Below, in pieces: positions 13,602-20,712 of a stretch of 21,686 bases of DNA. Within the stretch, counting starts at the first letter, position 1, and every line of letters starts with the position of its first letter. Where the stretch lies: positions 1 through 21,686 of the forward strand of contig CAZTCJ010000068.1 in assembly GCA_964612085.1 (NCBI GenBank), read 5' to 3'. The notes below the pieces were generated by a model. It did no database searches, was not told where the DNA came from, and saw only the letters and a program-made list of their open reading frames with translations. The position numbers were made by a program, and so were the translations under genes. Source of the stretch: CAZTCJ01 sp964612085. Lineage in GTDB: Bacteria; Pseudomonadota; Alphaproteobacteria; JAJFIK01.

Positions 13602-15721
13602 GGGCCGCCCTCCGCGCCGGCGATCTCCAGCCAATCGTCCTCGCTGATGACCTTGACGCCTAGCTCTTGCGCCGTCTTGAGCTTGGAGCCCGCGCCGGGT
13701 CCGGCCACCACCAGATCCGTCTTTTTCGAGACCGAGCCCGAGACCTTGGCGCCCAAGCTTTCCGCCCGCGCCTTGGCTTCCGGACGCGTCATTTTTTCCA
13801 GCGTTCCGGTGAAAACGACCGTCTTGCCACTGACGGCACTGTCCTGGGCCACCTGTTCGAAGTCCTCGACCGTGAGCTGATCCGCAAGCTTATCAAGCGC
13901 TTCGCGGTTATGGTCTTCCGCGAAGAATTCGATCACCGCGTCGGCCAGCACGCCGCCGATCCCGTCGATATTGAGCAGGTCGTCCCGCGCCGTCTCGTCC
14001 TTGGCGGCCTGTTCCATCGCGGTCCGGAAGTTTTTCAAGGATCCATAAGAACGCGCCAGCACCCGCGCATTGGTCTGGCCCACATGGCGGATGCCCAGCG
14101 CATAGACGAACCGGTCGAGGGGAATCGTGCTCCGGTCCCGGATCGCCTTGAACAGGTTTTCAGCGGATTTCGGACCCCAGCCCTCGCGTTTGGCCAAAGG
14201 CGGCAGGTCCGCACCGTCCCGCGCCTGAAGCGTGAAAATATCCGCAGGCTGTTCGATCAGCTTATCCTTCCAGAACGCTTCCACCTGCTTCGCGCCCAGA
14301 CCTTCGATATCGAAGGCATCGCGCGAGACGAAATGCTTCAGCCGCTCCACAAGCTGGGCAGCGCAGATGAGCCCGCCGGTGCAACGCCGGTCCACATCGG
14401 CCTTGCCGGTCTTCTCGTTGACCTCGCGCACCGCATGGCTGCCGCAAACCGGACATTTCTCCGGAAACTTGAATTTCTTCGCAGCCTTGGGCCGTTTCTC
14501 CATCACCACACGGACGACCTGCGGGATGACATCGCCCGCGCGCTGGATCACCACCGTGTCGCCGATGCGCACATCCTTACGCTCGATTTCGTCTTCATTG
14601 TGCAGCGTGGCGTTGGAGACCACGACACCGCCCACCGTGACGGGTTTAAGCTTGGCGACCGGCGTCAGCTTGCCGGTGCGGCCCACCTGAATGTCGATAT
14701 CCTCAAGCACGGTCTCGGCCTGTTCCGCCGGAAACTTGTGGGCGGTGGCCCAGCGCGGCGCCCGCGACACGAACCCCAGGCGCTTCTGCCAGTCGAGCCG
14801 GTCCACCTTGTAGACCACGCCGTCGATATCGTAATCGAGATCGGGCCGGGCACTGAGGATTTTGGCATAAGTCTTCAGCATCTCCCCGATCGATTGGCAG
14901 ACACGGGCGTGCGGATCGGTCAGGAACCCCCAGGCCTTGAACTGTTTCAGCATGCCCGATTGGGTTTCCGCCGGCAGGTCCGAGACCTCGCCCCAGCTAT
15001 AGGCGAAGAACCGCAAGGGCCGCGCGGCGGTCATTTTCGGGTCGAGCTGGCGCAGCGAACCCGCCGCCGCATTGCGCGGGTTCTTGAAAACCGGTTTGCC
15101 GTCTTTTTCCTGACGCTCGTTCAGCGCACGGAAAGCGGAATGCGCCATATAGACTTCGCCGCGTATCTCGAACACATCGGGTACGGAAGACCCTTTCAGG
15201 TACTCCGGAATATCCTTGATCGTGCGCAGATTGGCGGTGACATCCTCGCCGGTCTGGCCGTCGCCACGGGTCGCGCCGCGCACCAGCCGCCCCTTCTCAT
15301 AGCGCAAGGAGGCGCCAAGCCCGTCGATCTTCGATTCCGCCAGAATCGGCAGCGCATCGTCTGCCTTCAGATTGAGAAACCGGCGGATGCGATCGCAAAA
15401 ATCCTGCACGTCCTCATCGGTGAAGACGTTGGATAGCGACAGCATGGCCACGGCATGCTTGACCTTGGCGAAGGCTTCCGACGGCGCGGCGCCGACCCGC
15501 AGGGACGGGCTGTCCGCCCGCTGAAGATGGGGAAAGCGCTTCTCGATGGCCTGATTGCGCAGGCGCAAACGGTCATACTCCGCGTCCGAAATAACCGGAT
15601 CGTCTTTTTGATAATACAGCGCGTCGTGCCCGGCGATTTCATCCGCCAGCCGCTCAAGCTCGGCCGCCGCCTGGGCCTCGTTCAAATCTTCGACAGAGAT
15701 ACCGGAAAAGCCGCCGCTCAT
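13598..15721 (-). CDS. ligA: NAD+-dependent DNA ligase
   Basis: LigA seals nicks in duplex DNA at Okazaki fragments and in repair, using NAD+ as the AMP donor. At 707 aa it has the full domain set: the Ia NAD-binding domain (HDALYYQKDDPVISDAEYD), the adenylation domain with the catalytic lysine in KIDG (Lys131), the OB fold, a four-cysteine zinc finger (CPVC ... RCTGGLIC), a helix-hairpin-helix domain, and a C-terminal BRCT domain (GKTVVFTGTLEKMTRPEAKA, then SKKTDLVVAGPGAGSKLKTA). The ATG overlaps the recN stop in an ATGA at 15718-15721, and its own stop overlaps the next gene in the same way. This order, recN then ligA, is typical of alphaproteobacteria. It is almost certainly essential as the only ligase of this type seen here. 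Confidence 0.98.
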   Translation of the reverse strand: MSGGFSGISVEDLNEAQAAAELERLADEIAGHDALYYQKDDPVISDAEYDRLRLRNQAIEKRFPHLQRADSPSLRVGAAPSEAFAKVKHAVAMLSLSNVFTDEDVQDFCDRIRRFLNLKADDALPILAESKIDGLGASLRYEKGRLVRGATRGDGQTGEDVTANLRTIKDIPEYLKGSSVPDVFEIRGEVYMAHSAFRALNERQEKDGKPVFKNPRNAAAGSLRQLDPKMTAARPLRFFAYSWGEVSDLPAETQSGMLKQFKAWGFLTDPHARVCQSIGEMLKTYAKILSARPDLDYDIDGVVYKVDRLDWQKRLGFVSRAPRWATAHKFPAEQAETVLEDIDIQVGRTGKLTPVAKLKPVTVGGVVVSNATLHNEDEIERKDVRIGDTVVIQRAGDVIPQVVRVVMEKRPKAAKKFKFPEKCPVCGSHAVREVNEKTGKADVDRRCTGGLICAAQLVERLKHFVSRDAFDIEGLGAKQVEAFWKDKLIEQPADIFTLQARDGADLPPLAKREGWGPKSAENLFKAIRDRSTIPLDRFVYALGIRHVGQTNARVLARSYGSLKNFRTAMEQAAKDETARDDLLNIDGIGGVLADAVIEFFAEDHNREALDKLADQLTVEDFEQVAQDSAVSGKTVVFTGTLEKMTRPEAKARAESLGAKVSGSVSKKTDLVVAGPGAGSKLKTAQELGVKVISEDDWLEIAGAEGGP

Positions 15722-17421
15722 GCCCGCGCCTTGCGTTTCGCGGACGCAGGACCATCCGTCCCCAGAAGACGGGCGGCCGCCGCGCGGGCCTCGTCGGTCA
15801 CTTCCGCGCCCGCCAGCATGCGGGCGATTTCCTCGGTCCGCTCCGCCGGATCGAGTTGTGCCACCCGCGTCACCGTAGCGGAGCCGTCGCCCTCTTTGGC
15901 GATGCGCCAGTGATGCTTTCCGCGCGCGGCCACTTGCGGGGAGTGGGTCACCACGAGCACCTGCGTGTCCGGCGCGCCCGCCAGACGTGCCAGCCGTTCG
16001 CCCACCGCATCGGCCACGGCGCCGCCCACGCCCCGGTCGATCTCATCGAAAATCAGCGTCAGCCCATTGGCCCCGCCCGCCAGAACGACCTTCAGGGCCA
16101 GGATGAACCGGGACAGCTCGCCGCCGGACGCGATCTGGGTCAGCGGCCCGAACGGCGCGCCCGGATTGGTCGCCACTTCGAACCGCACCCGGTCGAGCCC
16201 GTCGGCCCCGCCCTTGTCGCCGTCCAGAGTTTCGATCCCGGTCCGGAAATGGGCCTTGTCGAGTTTCAACGGCGCCAGTTCGGCCATCACCGCCGCGTCG
16301 AGCCGCTTGGCGGCCTGGGTGCGCGCCTTGGACAGCGCCTGCGCCTTGTCCAGATAAGCCGTATGCGCCTTATCCCGGGCCTCTTCGAGCTTGGCCAGAT
16401 CCGCCGCCCCCGTCTCGATCGCGTCGAGATCGGCCCTGAACCGGTCGCGCAGCCCCGGCAGGTCATCGACCCGCACATCGTGTTTGCGGGCGGCGGCGCG
16501 CAGAGCGAACAGCCGTTCCTCCGCCGCCGCCAGACGGTCCGGATCGAAAGCGCAATCGGTCTGGGCGGTCTCCAGGCGGGACTGGGCTTCCGCCACTTCC
16601 GTCAGGGCCCGGTCGATGGCGGCGACGGCCTCGTCAAGACGGCCCGCCGCCTGCTCCCGCGCCCGCTCCAGCCGGCGCAGGGCAGCCGACAGTTTCGCCG
16701 TCAGCCCGCCCTCGCCCAGGGCCTTCACCGCATCCTCCAGATCGCCCGCGATCTTTTCCCCATGCATGAGGGCGGTCCGTTCAGCGGCCAGCGTCTCTTC
16801 TTCATCCGCCTGCGGATCGAGCGCCTCCAGCTCCTGGGCCACATGGGCGAGATAGTCCCGCTCCGTCTGGGCTTTGGTCAAGGCGGCCTGACGCTTGGCG
16901 AAGCGCTGTGCCGCATCGCGCCAGGCGCCATGGGCGGTACGCACGGCGGCCACGCGCGGGCCCAAGCCGCCGAACTGATCGAGCAGCGCCCGATGGGCGC
17001 CCGGGTCGAGCAGACCCCGGTCATCGTGCTGGCCGTGGATCTCCAGCAGGCTCGCGCCCACATCCTGCAAAAGCGCGACGCTGACGGGCTGATCGTTGAT
17101 GAAGGCGCGGCTGCGGCCATCGGTCGAGAGCATCCGGCGCAAAAGCACCGCATCCGGATCGCCGGAGACGCCTGCCGTGTCGAGCAGCGCGTGGACCAGA
17201 TGGTCCGCCGTCACGGCGAAGATCGCCGTCACCGCGCCCTCGTCCGCCCCATGACGCACCAGGCGGCGTTCCGCCCGCGCGCCCGTGGCCAGGCCCAGCG
17301 CGTCGAGCAGGATCGACTTGCCCGCGCCGGTTTCGCCGGTGAGCACGCACAGGCCGGGCTCGAAGGCAAGCTCGACCTTGTCGATCAGAACAATGTCGCG
17401 AATGGAAAGCGCGTGAAGCAT
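15718..17421 (-). CDS. recN: DNA repair protein RecN
   Basis: RecN is an SMC-like ATPase acting at DNA double-strand breaks. This 567-aa protein has the N-terminal Walker A GETGAGKS (29-36), two coiled-coil stretches in the middle (about 155-225 and 230-375, rich in Ala, Glu and Arg) and the C-terminal ABC signature SGGELSRFILALK followed by Walker B LIFDEIDRGVGG and the H-loop VVTHSPQVAA. The ATG at 17421 starts MLHALSIRDIVLIDK, the normal family opening, although no clear Shine-Dalgarno is visible. In many bacteria recN is SOS-induced, but I see no GTTC-N7-GTTC LexA box in the 140 bp upstream (17422-17561). That gap also holds no intrinsic terminator, so read-through from bamD is likely. 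Confidence 0.97.
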   Translation of the reverse strand: MLHALSIRDIVLIDKVELAFEPGLCVLTGETGAGKSILLDALGLATGARAERRLVRHGADEGAVTAIFAVTADHLVHALLDTAGVSGDPDAVLLRRMLSTDGRSRAFINDQPVSVALLQDVGASLLEIHGQHDDRGLLDPGAHRALLDQFGGLGPRVAAVRTAHGAWRDAAQRFAKRQAALTKAQTERDYLAHVAQELEALDPQADEEETLAAERTALMHGEKIAGDLEDAVKALGEGGLTAKLSAALRRLERAREQAAGRLDEAVAAIDRALTEVAEAQSRLETAQTDCAFDPDRLAAAEERLFALRAAARKHDVRVDDLPGLRDRFRADLDAIETGAADLAKLEEARDKAHTAYLDKAQALSKARTQAAKRLDAAVMAELAPLKLDKAHFRTGIETLDGDKGGADGLDRVRFEVATNPGAPFGPLTQIASGGELSRFILALKVVLAGGANGLTLIFDEIDRGVGGAVADAVGERLARLAGAPDTQVLVVTHSPQVAARGKHHWRIAKEGDGSATVTRVAQLDPAERTEEIARMLAGAEVTDEARAAAARLLGTDGPASAKRKARA

Positions 17422-17561
17422 CGCGGTCAGACCCAGACCCAGCGCGCGGCCCGTCGTCTCAAGCCTCAGGCCCGAGACCCGCGCATGTGATTCGCATGAT
17501 CCCAGGATAGGCGAGCACGGGCGTTGCCGGAAGCGGTCCGTTCAGATGGGCAGCCGGAGCC

Positions 17562-18479
17562 TTATTGCGGCGGCGGCGGGATGTTGGAATCGCCGGTATT
17601 GACCACCGACTGGTGCTCGACCGCCCGTTCGATTTCCCGCTCAAGCTCCGCCTGGGAGCGCCTCTCCAGCTCTTCCTTGTTGCGCCGGCGTGCCGCCTTG
17701 ATGGGCTTCAGTTCCTTTTTGACGAGGATGTCGTAACTGTCCTCGTACCATCTGCTGCCGGGGAAGTTATGGCCCAGCACGGCGGCCGTGGAGCGGGCCT
17801 CGCCGATCACGCCCATGGCCAGATAGGCTTCCGTCAGCCGGTGCAGCGCCTCGGGCACATGGGAGGTGGTCTGGTAGTTCTCGACCACGGAGCGGAAGCG
17901 GTTGATGGCGGCCAGGTGCTGGTCGCGCCGCAAATACCAACGGCCGACTTCCATTTCCTTGCCCGCCAGATGGTCGCGGGTCATGTCGATCTTCAGCCGG
18001 GCGTCGCGGGCATATTCGCTGGTGGGGAAGCGCCGCACCACTTCCTGAAGCGACTTGAGCGCTTCCTCGGTCATTTTCTGGTCCCGGCCCACATCGGAGA
18101 TCTGTTCGTAATAGGACACGGAAATGATGTAGTAGGCATACGCCACATCCCGGTTGCCGGGATGGAGCGAGATGAAACGGTTGGCCGCCAGGATCGCTTC
18201 GTCATAGCGGTTGGCTTCGTAATAGCTGTAGGCGGCCATCAGCATGGCGCGCCGGGCCCAGATCGAATAGGGGTGCTGGCGCTCCACTTCGTCGAACCGG
18301 ACGGCGGCTTGCAGGAAACGCTTCTTGTTCATCTCGTCGACGGCCCGGTTATAGAGCGTCTCCACGGGCGTTTCGACATATTGAATTTCTTTCTTCTTGC
18401 CGCCGCCCGCGCAGCCGGCCGCAAACGCGCCGGCCAAAATCACGATCACAAAAAGTTTTGTCTGCGCCCAGATCCGCAT
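17562..18479 (-). CDS. bamD: Outer membrane protein assembly factor BamD
   Basis: BamD is the essential lipoprotein of the BAM complex that inserts beta-barrel proteins into the outer membrane. This 305-aa protein has a lipoprotein signal (KLFVIVILAGAFAAGC, lipidated Cys23) and then five TPR-like repeats. The first reads ETLYNRAVDEMNKKRFLQAA and the second opens RRAMLMAAYSYYEANRYDEA. The C-terminal ~60 residues are charged (KAARRRNKEELERR) and end in a Pro-rich tail (NIPPPPQ). The ATG at 18479 is used because an AAGGAGG lies 11 nt upstream and the signal begins there; a longer in-frame start at 18512 would add 11 residues. Gene order lpxC, (regulator), bamD, recN, ligA matches alphaproteobacterial chromosomes apart from the inserted regulator. 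Confidence 0.95.
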   Translation of the reverse strand: MRIWAQTKLFVIVILAGAFAAGCAGGGKKKEIQYVETPVETLYNRAVDEMNKKRFLQAAVRFDEVERQHPYSIWARRAMLMAAYSYYEANRYDEAILAANRFISLHPGNRDVAYAYYIISVSYYEQISDVGRDQKMTEEALKSLQEVVRRFPTSEYARDARLKIDMTRDHLAGKEMEVGRWYLRRDQHLAAINRFRSVVENYQTTSHVPEALHRLTEAYLAMGVIGEARSTAAVLGHNFPGSRWYEDSYDILVKKELKPIKAARRRNKEELERRSQAELEREIERAVEHQSVVNTGDSNIPPPPQ

Positions 18480-18769
18480 AGCGCGACGAGCCTCCTTCAC
18501 ACCTACGTCCAACCGGCTGAACCCTTACGGCAGCGTAGCTTAAGCCGTTTGCCTTGCCCAGAACAATGCGGAGTTAGGGCCGATGCCGCAAGCGTGAGAC
18601 CGGCGTGACAGCAGGGCCCTGCAACCATTCGGCCTATCCGGCAGAGGCCTTGGATCGTGCTGGCATACTGGCATGTGGCATTTTCGCCGGATATGTTTGT
18701 AAAGAGTTGTATTACGCCGAATATGGATATTTATGAAACACACGATTAACCGGTCAAGACCATTGATTT

Positions 18770-18793
18770 AAGGGAATACGGCCTATTTCCCTT
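18770..18793. promoter_or_regulatory. Inverted repeat, candidate operator
   Basis: AAGGGAA (18770-18776) and TTCCCTT (18787-18793) form a perfect 7-bp inverted repeat around a 10-bp centre. It lies 163 bp before the XRE-family start and 5 bp from the next dyad. Operator function is inferred from position only. Confidence 0.4.
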
Positions 18794-18798
18794 CATGA

Positions 18799-18817
18799 TT
18801 GCTGACCAGCTCAGCAA
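18799..18817. promoter_or_regulatory. 19-bp perfect dyad, candidate operator of the XRE regulator
   Basis: TTGCTGACCAGCTCAGCAA is a perfect dyad with 7-bp arms and a 5-bp centre, a size typical for dimeric helix-turn-helix operators. It sits 139 bp upstream of the XRE gene start and 320 bp upstream of bamD. No second copy was noticed elsewhere in the window. Confidence 0.45.
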
Positions 18818-18942
18818 AACAGTTGAACGGGATTAGCTGTTGCGGATGCACCGCGGCGTAATTCCAAGAGAGTGCTAACACGGCGGTCTAGGGCGATTTG
18901 AGTGGCCCACGGTCTGCCATTGGTAATCACGCGTGAAGCGTG

Positions 18943-18948
18943 GGAGGG
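18943..18948 (+). promoter_or_regulatory. Shine-Dalgarno fixing the GTG start of the XRE gene
   Basis: GGAGGG lies exactly 7 nt before the GTG at 18956. The upstream alternative GTG at 18902 has no such site, so the shorter protein is preferred. Confidence 0.75.
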
Positions 18949-18955
18949 CGTGAGA

Positions 18956-19396
18956 GTGGATAATGTGATCGTCAAATCTGCGCGGCTCGCCAAGCGGGTC
19001 GATGAGCATGTTGGTGAGCGGATCCGGCAGCGGCGGACCCTGTTGGGACTGACACAGGAACAGTTGGCGACCGCGCTCGATATCTCCTATCAACAGGTCC
19101 AGAAATATGAGACCGGGTCGAACCGCGTGAGCGCGGGCCGCCTGTACGAGATCGCCAAACATCTGGAAGTCGAAGTGGCCTATTTCTTCGACGGGCTGGA
19201 ACCGACATCCCAATCGGCGCCCCTGCCCCATGGCGGCCGCAACCGGGCGACCATCGAACTGGTGCGGAACTTCACGGAAATCGAAGATCCGATTGTCCGG
19301 AATGCCGTCTCGAGCCTGGTGAAGAGCCTTACGGACCGGCGCGACCGGGCGGCTCTGAGCATCGCCACGAACAATCCGGAACACGCGGCCGAGTAA
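18956..19396 (+). CDS. XRE-family helix-turn-helix transcriptional regulator
   Basis: This 146-aa protein has one XRE/Cro-type DNA-binding domain at residues 18-74. The helix-turn-helix reads LTQEQLATALDISYQQVQKY (32-51), followed by ETGSNRVSAGRLYEIAKHLEVEV. This is the pattern of the SinR/PhrR-like regulators that are numerous in alphaproteobacteria, with YFFDGL closing the domain. The C-terminal ~70 residues are less conserved and end in a helix (IVRNAVSSLVKSLTDRRDR) that may serve in dimerisation. It starts at GTG 18956 with an ideal Shine-Dalgarno. It is transcribed away from bamD and toward lpxC, ending 20 bp from the lpxC stop. Its position among envelope and division genes suggests, but does not show, that it controls them. 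Ligand and targets are unknown. Confidence 0.92.
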   Translation: MDNVIVKSARLAKRVDEHVGERIRQRRTLLGLTQEQLATALDISYQQVQKYETGSNRVSAGRLYEIAKHLEVEVAYFFDGLEPTSQSAPLPHGGRNRATIELVRNFTEIEDPIVRNAVSSLVKSLTDRRDRAALSIATNNPEHAAE

Positions 19397-19407
19397 ACGG
19401 ATGACAT

Positions 19408-19433
19408 CGGCAGCCGTTATTTACCGGCTGCCG
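19408..19433. terminator. Strong hairpin at the XRE/lpxC convergent end
   Basis: CGGCAGCCG (19408-19416) and CGGCTGCCG (19425-19433) form a perfect 9-bp GC-rich stem. The 8-nt loop TTATTTAC holds the TAA stop of minus-strand lpxC. It begins 11 bp after the XRE stop. No T-run follows on either strand, so it may act as a weak bidirectional terminator or an RNA-protecting 3' structure. Confidence 0.5.
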
Positions 19434-20370
19434 GCAACATCTCGTCGGCCTCGGCCATATCTTCGTCGGACACAATGGCCGCCTCGGTACGGGTTTCCAG
19501 ACACCAGGCGTCCGGGTCGGCAATGAGGGTGTGCAACAGCTTGTTGTTCAGCTCGTGGCCCGACCGGCGCGCCCGGAAACACCCTTCGATCTGAGACCCG
19601 CACAAGGCGAGATCGCCGACCGCATCGAGCACTTTGTGGCGGACGAATTCATCCGCATAACGCAGGCCTTCTTCGTTCAGAATACGGTCATCCTGGATAA
19701 CGATGGCGTTTTCCAGGGAGCCGCCGCGCGCCAGCCCCATGGAGCGGAGCAGATCCACATCCTTGGCAAAGCCGAAGGTCCGGGCGCGGCACAGTTCCGT
19801 CTTGAACGACGCGCTCGACAGTTCGAACCGGTACTGCTGCGCACCGATCACGGGCGTTTCGAAATCGATCTCGAAATCGAGGCTGTAGCCCTCTCCGGGT
19901 GACAGTTCCGCGTATTTCAGCCCGTCCTCGATCGCGACCGTCTTTAGAATGCGCAAATACTGGCGGGGCTGATCGCTCACCGTCACGCCCGCGCATTCCA
20001 CCAGAAACACGAAAGGCGCCGCGCTGCCGTCCATGATCGGCACTTCCGGGCCGTCGATATCGATCAGCAGGTTATCGATGCCGCAGCCGGCGAGCGCGGC
20101 CATCAGATGCTCCACCGTGGCGACGGAAACGCCCGCCTCGTTGGTGATGGTCGTGCCGAGCTGGGTCTGGGTCACGGTATCGAACCGGGCGGGCACGCGC
20201 GGATCGGAATCCTTGATGTCCGTGCGCACAAAGACGATCCCGGTGGAGACCGGCGCGGGCCGCAGCCGCATGGTCACGGGCGCGCCCGTATGCAAGCCGA
20301 TGCCCGAACAGCGGATCGCATGGTTCAAAGTGGTTTCGTAAACGGTGTTCAAGCCAAAAAGTGCGGACAC
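19417..20370 (-). CDS. lpxC: UDP-3-O-acyl-N-acetylglucosamine deacetylase
   Basis: LpxC carries out the first committed step of lipid A synthesis, a zinc-dependent deacetylation in the cytosol. This 317-aa protein has the motifs in order: GIGLHTGAPVTMRLRPAP (24-40), TVEHLMAALAGCGIDN with the catalytic Glu87 and zinc ligand His88, EVPIMDGSAAPF (109-120), HKVLDAVGDL with zinc ligands His245 and Asp249, and GHELNNKLL with the catalytic His272. It starts at GTG 20370, with GGGGAG 12 nt upstream. The tail EADEMLPAAGK lacks the hydrophobic C-terminal degron that FtsH uses on E. coli LpxC, so control of its level must differ. A terminator after ftsZ and a candidate promoter at 20506-20534 suggest it is transcribed on its own. 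Confidence 0.97.
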   Translation of the reverse strand: MSALFGLNTVYETTLNHAIRCSGIGLHTGAPVTMRLRPAPVSTGIVFVRTDIKDSDPRVPARFDTVTQTQLGTTITNEAGVSVATVEHLMAALAGCGIDNLLIDIDGPEVPIMDGSAAPFVFLVECAGVTVSDQPRQYLRILKTVAIEDGLKYAELSPGEGYSLDFEIDFETPVIGAQQYRFELSSASFKTELCRARTFGFAKDVDLLRSMGLARGGSLENAIVIQDDRILNEEGLRYADEFVRHKVLDAVGDLALCGSQIEGCFRARRSGHELNNKLLHTLIADPDAWCLETRTEAAIVSDEDMAEADEMLPAAGK

Positions 20371-20483
20371 GGTAAATATGTTCTCCCCTCAAATGACCGG
20401 CGGCACGTGTCGTTCCCCAAAAGCCGCCGCGTGCGGATCCGGATGAGGCCTCCGCGTGCCGGTCAGTACGCTACTCAAGGAAT

Positions 20484-20500
20484 GGGCCAGAGCGTGGCCC
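20484..20500. repeat. Inverted repeat at the predicted lpxC transcript 5' end
   Basis: GGGCCA (20484-20489) and TGGCCC (20495-20500) form a perfect 6-bp stem with a 5-nt loop. The predicted transcription start, about 20499, falls at its outer edge, so the lpxC mRNA may begin with this hairpin. Confidence 0.4.
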
Positions 20501-20505
20501 CCCAG

Positions 20506-20534
20506 ATCATAGGCTGAGCGACATGATCGCTCAA
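20506..20534 (-). promoter_or_regulatory. Candidate sigma-70 promoter of lpxC
   Basis: On the minus strand TTGAGC (20534-20529; four of six to TTGACA) is followed by a spacer of exactly 17 nt and then TATGAT (20511-20506; five of six to TATAAT). It lies after the ftsZ terminator and 136 bp before the lpxC start, with no other promoter-like pair as good in this gap. Confidence 0.6.
20515..20533. promoter_or_regulatory. 19-bp perfect dyad inside the lpxC promoter spacer
   Basis: On the minus strand TGAGCGATCATGTCGCTCA has 7-bp arms and a 5-bp centre. It begins inside the -35 element and ends 4 bp before the -10. A protein bound here would block RNA polymerase, so it is a good candidate repressor operator. 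Confidence 0.5.
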
Positions 20535-20587
20535 AACAGAGCCGCTTGATGGCCCAAATATGTCGCCACCGTGCCTTTGAGATTACC

Positions 20588-20610
20588 ATTTGGCCGATAT
20601 AGCGCCAAAT
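20588..20610. repeat. Inverted repeat upstream of the lpxC promoter
   Basis: ATTTGGC (20588-20594) and GCCAAAT (20604-20610) form a perfect 7-bp dyad around a 9-bp AT-rich centre. It lies 54 bp upstream of the -35 box and could be an activator site or an ftsZ 3' structure. Confidence 0.35.
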
Positions 20611-20622
20611 CCCAGGAATAAG

Positions 20623-20638
20623 AAGAGCTTACGCTCTT
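20623..20638. repeat. Short hairpin downstream of the ftsZ terminator
   Basis: AAGAGC (20623-20628) and GCTCTT (20633-20638) form a 6-bp stem with a 4-nt loop. On the minus strand it is followed by CTTATT, so it might act as a weak back-up terminator. Confidence 0.3.
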
Positions 20639-20645
20639 AACCCTG

Positions 20646-20690
20646 AAACGAAAAGGCGCCCGACGGCAAGCAGACCCGCCATCGGACGCC
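20646..20690 (-). terminator. Rho-independent terminator of ftsZ
   Basis: On the minus strand GGCGTCCGATGGC (20690-20678) pairs with GCCGTCGGGCGCC (20667-20655) over 13 bp with two G-U pairs and a 10-nt loop. TTTTCGTTT follows. It starts 23 bp after the ftsZ stop and should end most ftsZ transcripts before lpxC. Confidence 0.88.
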
Positions 20691-20712
20691 GTTATTCTTG
20701 GTCAGGCCGCCC

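Larger units (their letters stand above)
18480..18955. promoter_or_regulatory. 476-bp divergent bamD/XRE regulator region with several dyads and repeats
   Basis: No gene is supported here. The part from about 18690 to 18830 is much richer in A and T than its surroundings. It contains a perfect 12-bp palindrome GCAGGGCCCTGC (18611-18622), three TGGCAT copies (18661, 18669, 18676), a near-identical 11-mer CGCCGGATATG / CGCCGAATATG repeated 30 bp apart (18685 and 18715), and two adjacent dyads listed separately. Promoters for bamD (minus) and the XRE gene (plus) must lie here, but no convincing -35/-10 pair was found on either strand. No TTAA-N7-TTAA CtrA box is present. Confidence 0.5.
20371..20712 (-). 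promoter_or_regulatory. ftsZ-lpxC intergenic region (342 bp), highly structured
   Basis: No gene is present. Read on the minus strand it holds the ftsZ terminator, two short hairpins (20623-20638 and 20588-20610), a candidate promoter with a dyad in its spacer (20506-20534), a hairpin at the expected transcript start (20484-20500), and then a leader of about 129 nt up to the lpxC GTG. Confidence 0.6.

Noticed and set aside
17422..17561. A LexA (SOS) box upstream of recN
   Set aside because: Only isolated GTTC strings occur; no GTTC-N7-GTTC pair was found here or just upstream of pcrA.
18540..18743. A 67-codon open frame on the minus strand in the bamD/XRE gap
   Set aside because: It has no recognisable domain or Shine-Dalgarno, and it runs through the repeats and dyads of a non-coding region.
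18746..18771. A CtrA binding site near the XRE gene
   Set aside because: Two TTAA strings are present but about 18 bp apart, not the 7 bp that CtrA boxes need.
18902..18955. Upstream GTG extension of the XRE gene
   Set aside because: It lacks a ribosome binding site, while GGAGGG sits 7 nt before the GTG at 18956; the added residues do not resemble the family.
20371..20712. A small RNA gene or riboswitch before lpxC
   Set aside because: The hairpins are short and no known riboswitch core was recognised; the promoter and terminator explain most of the structure.
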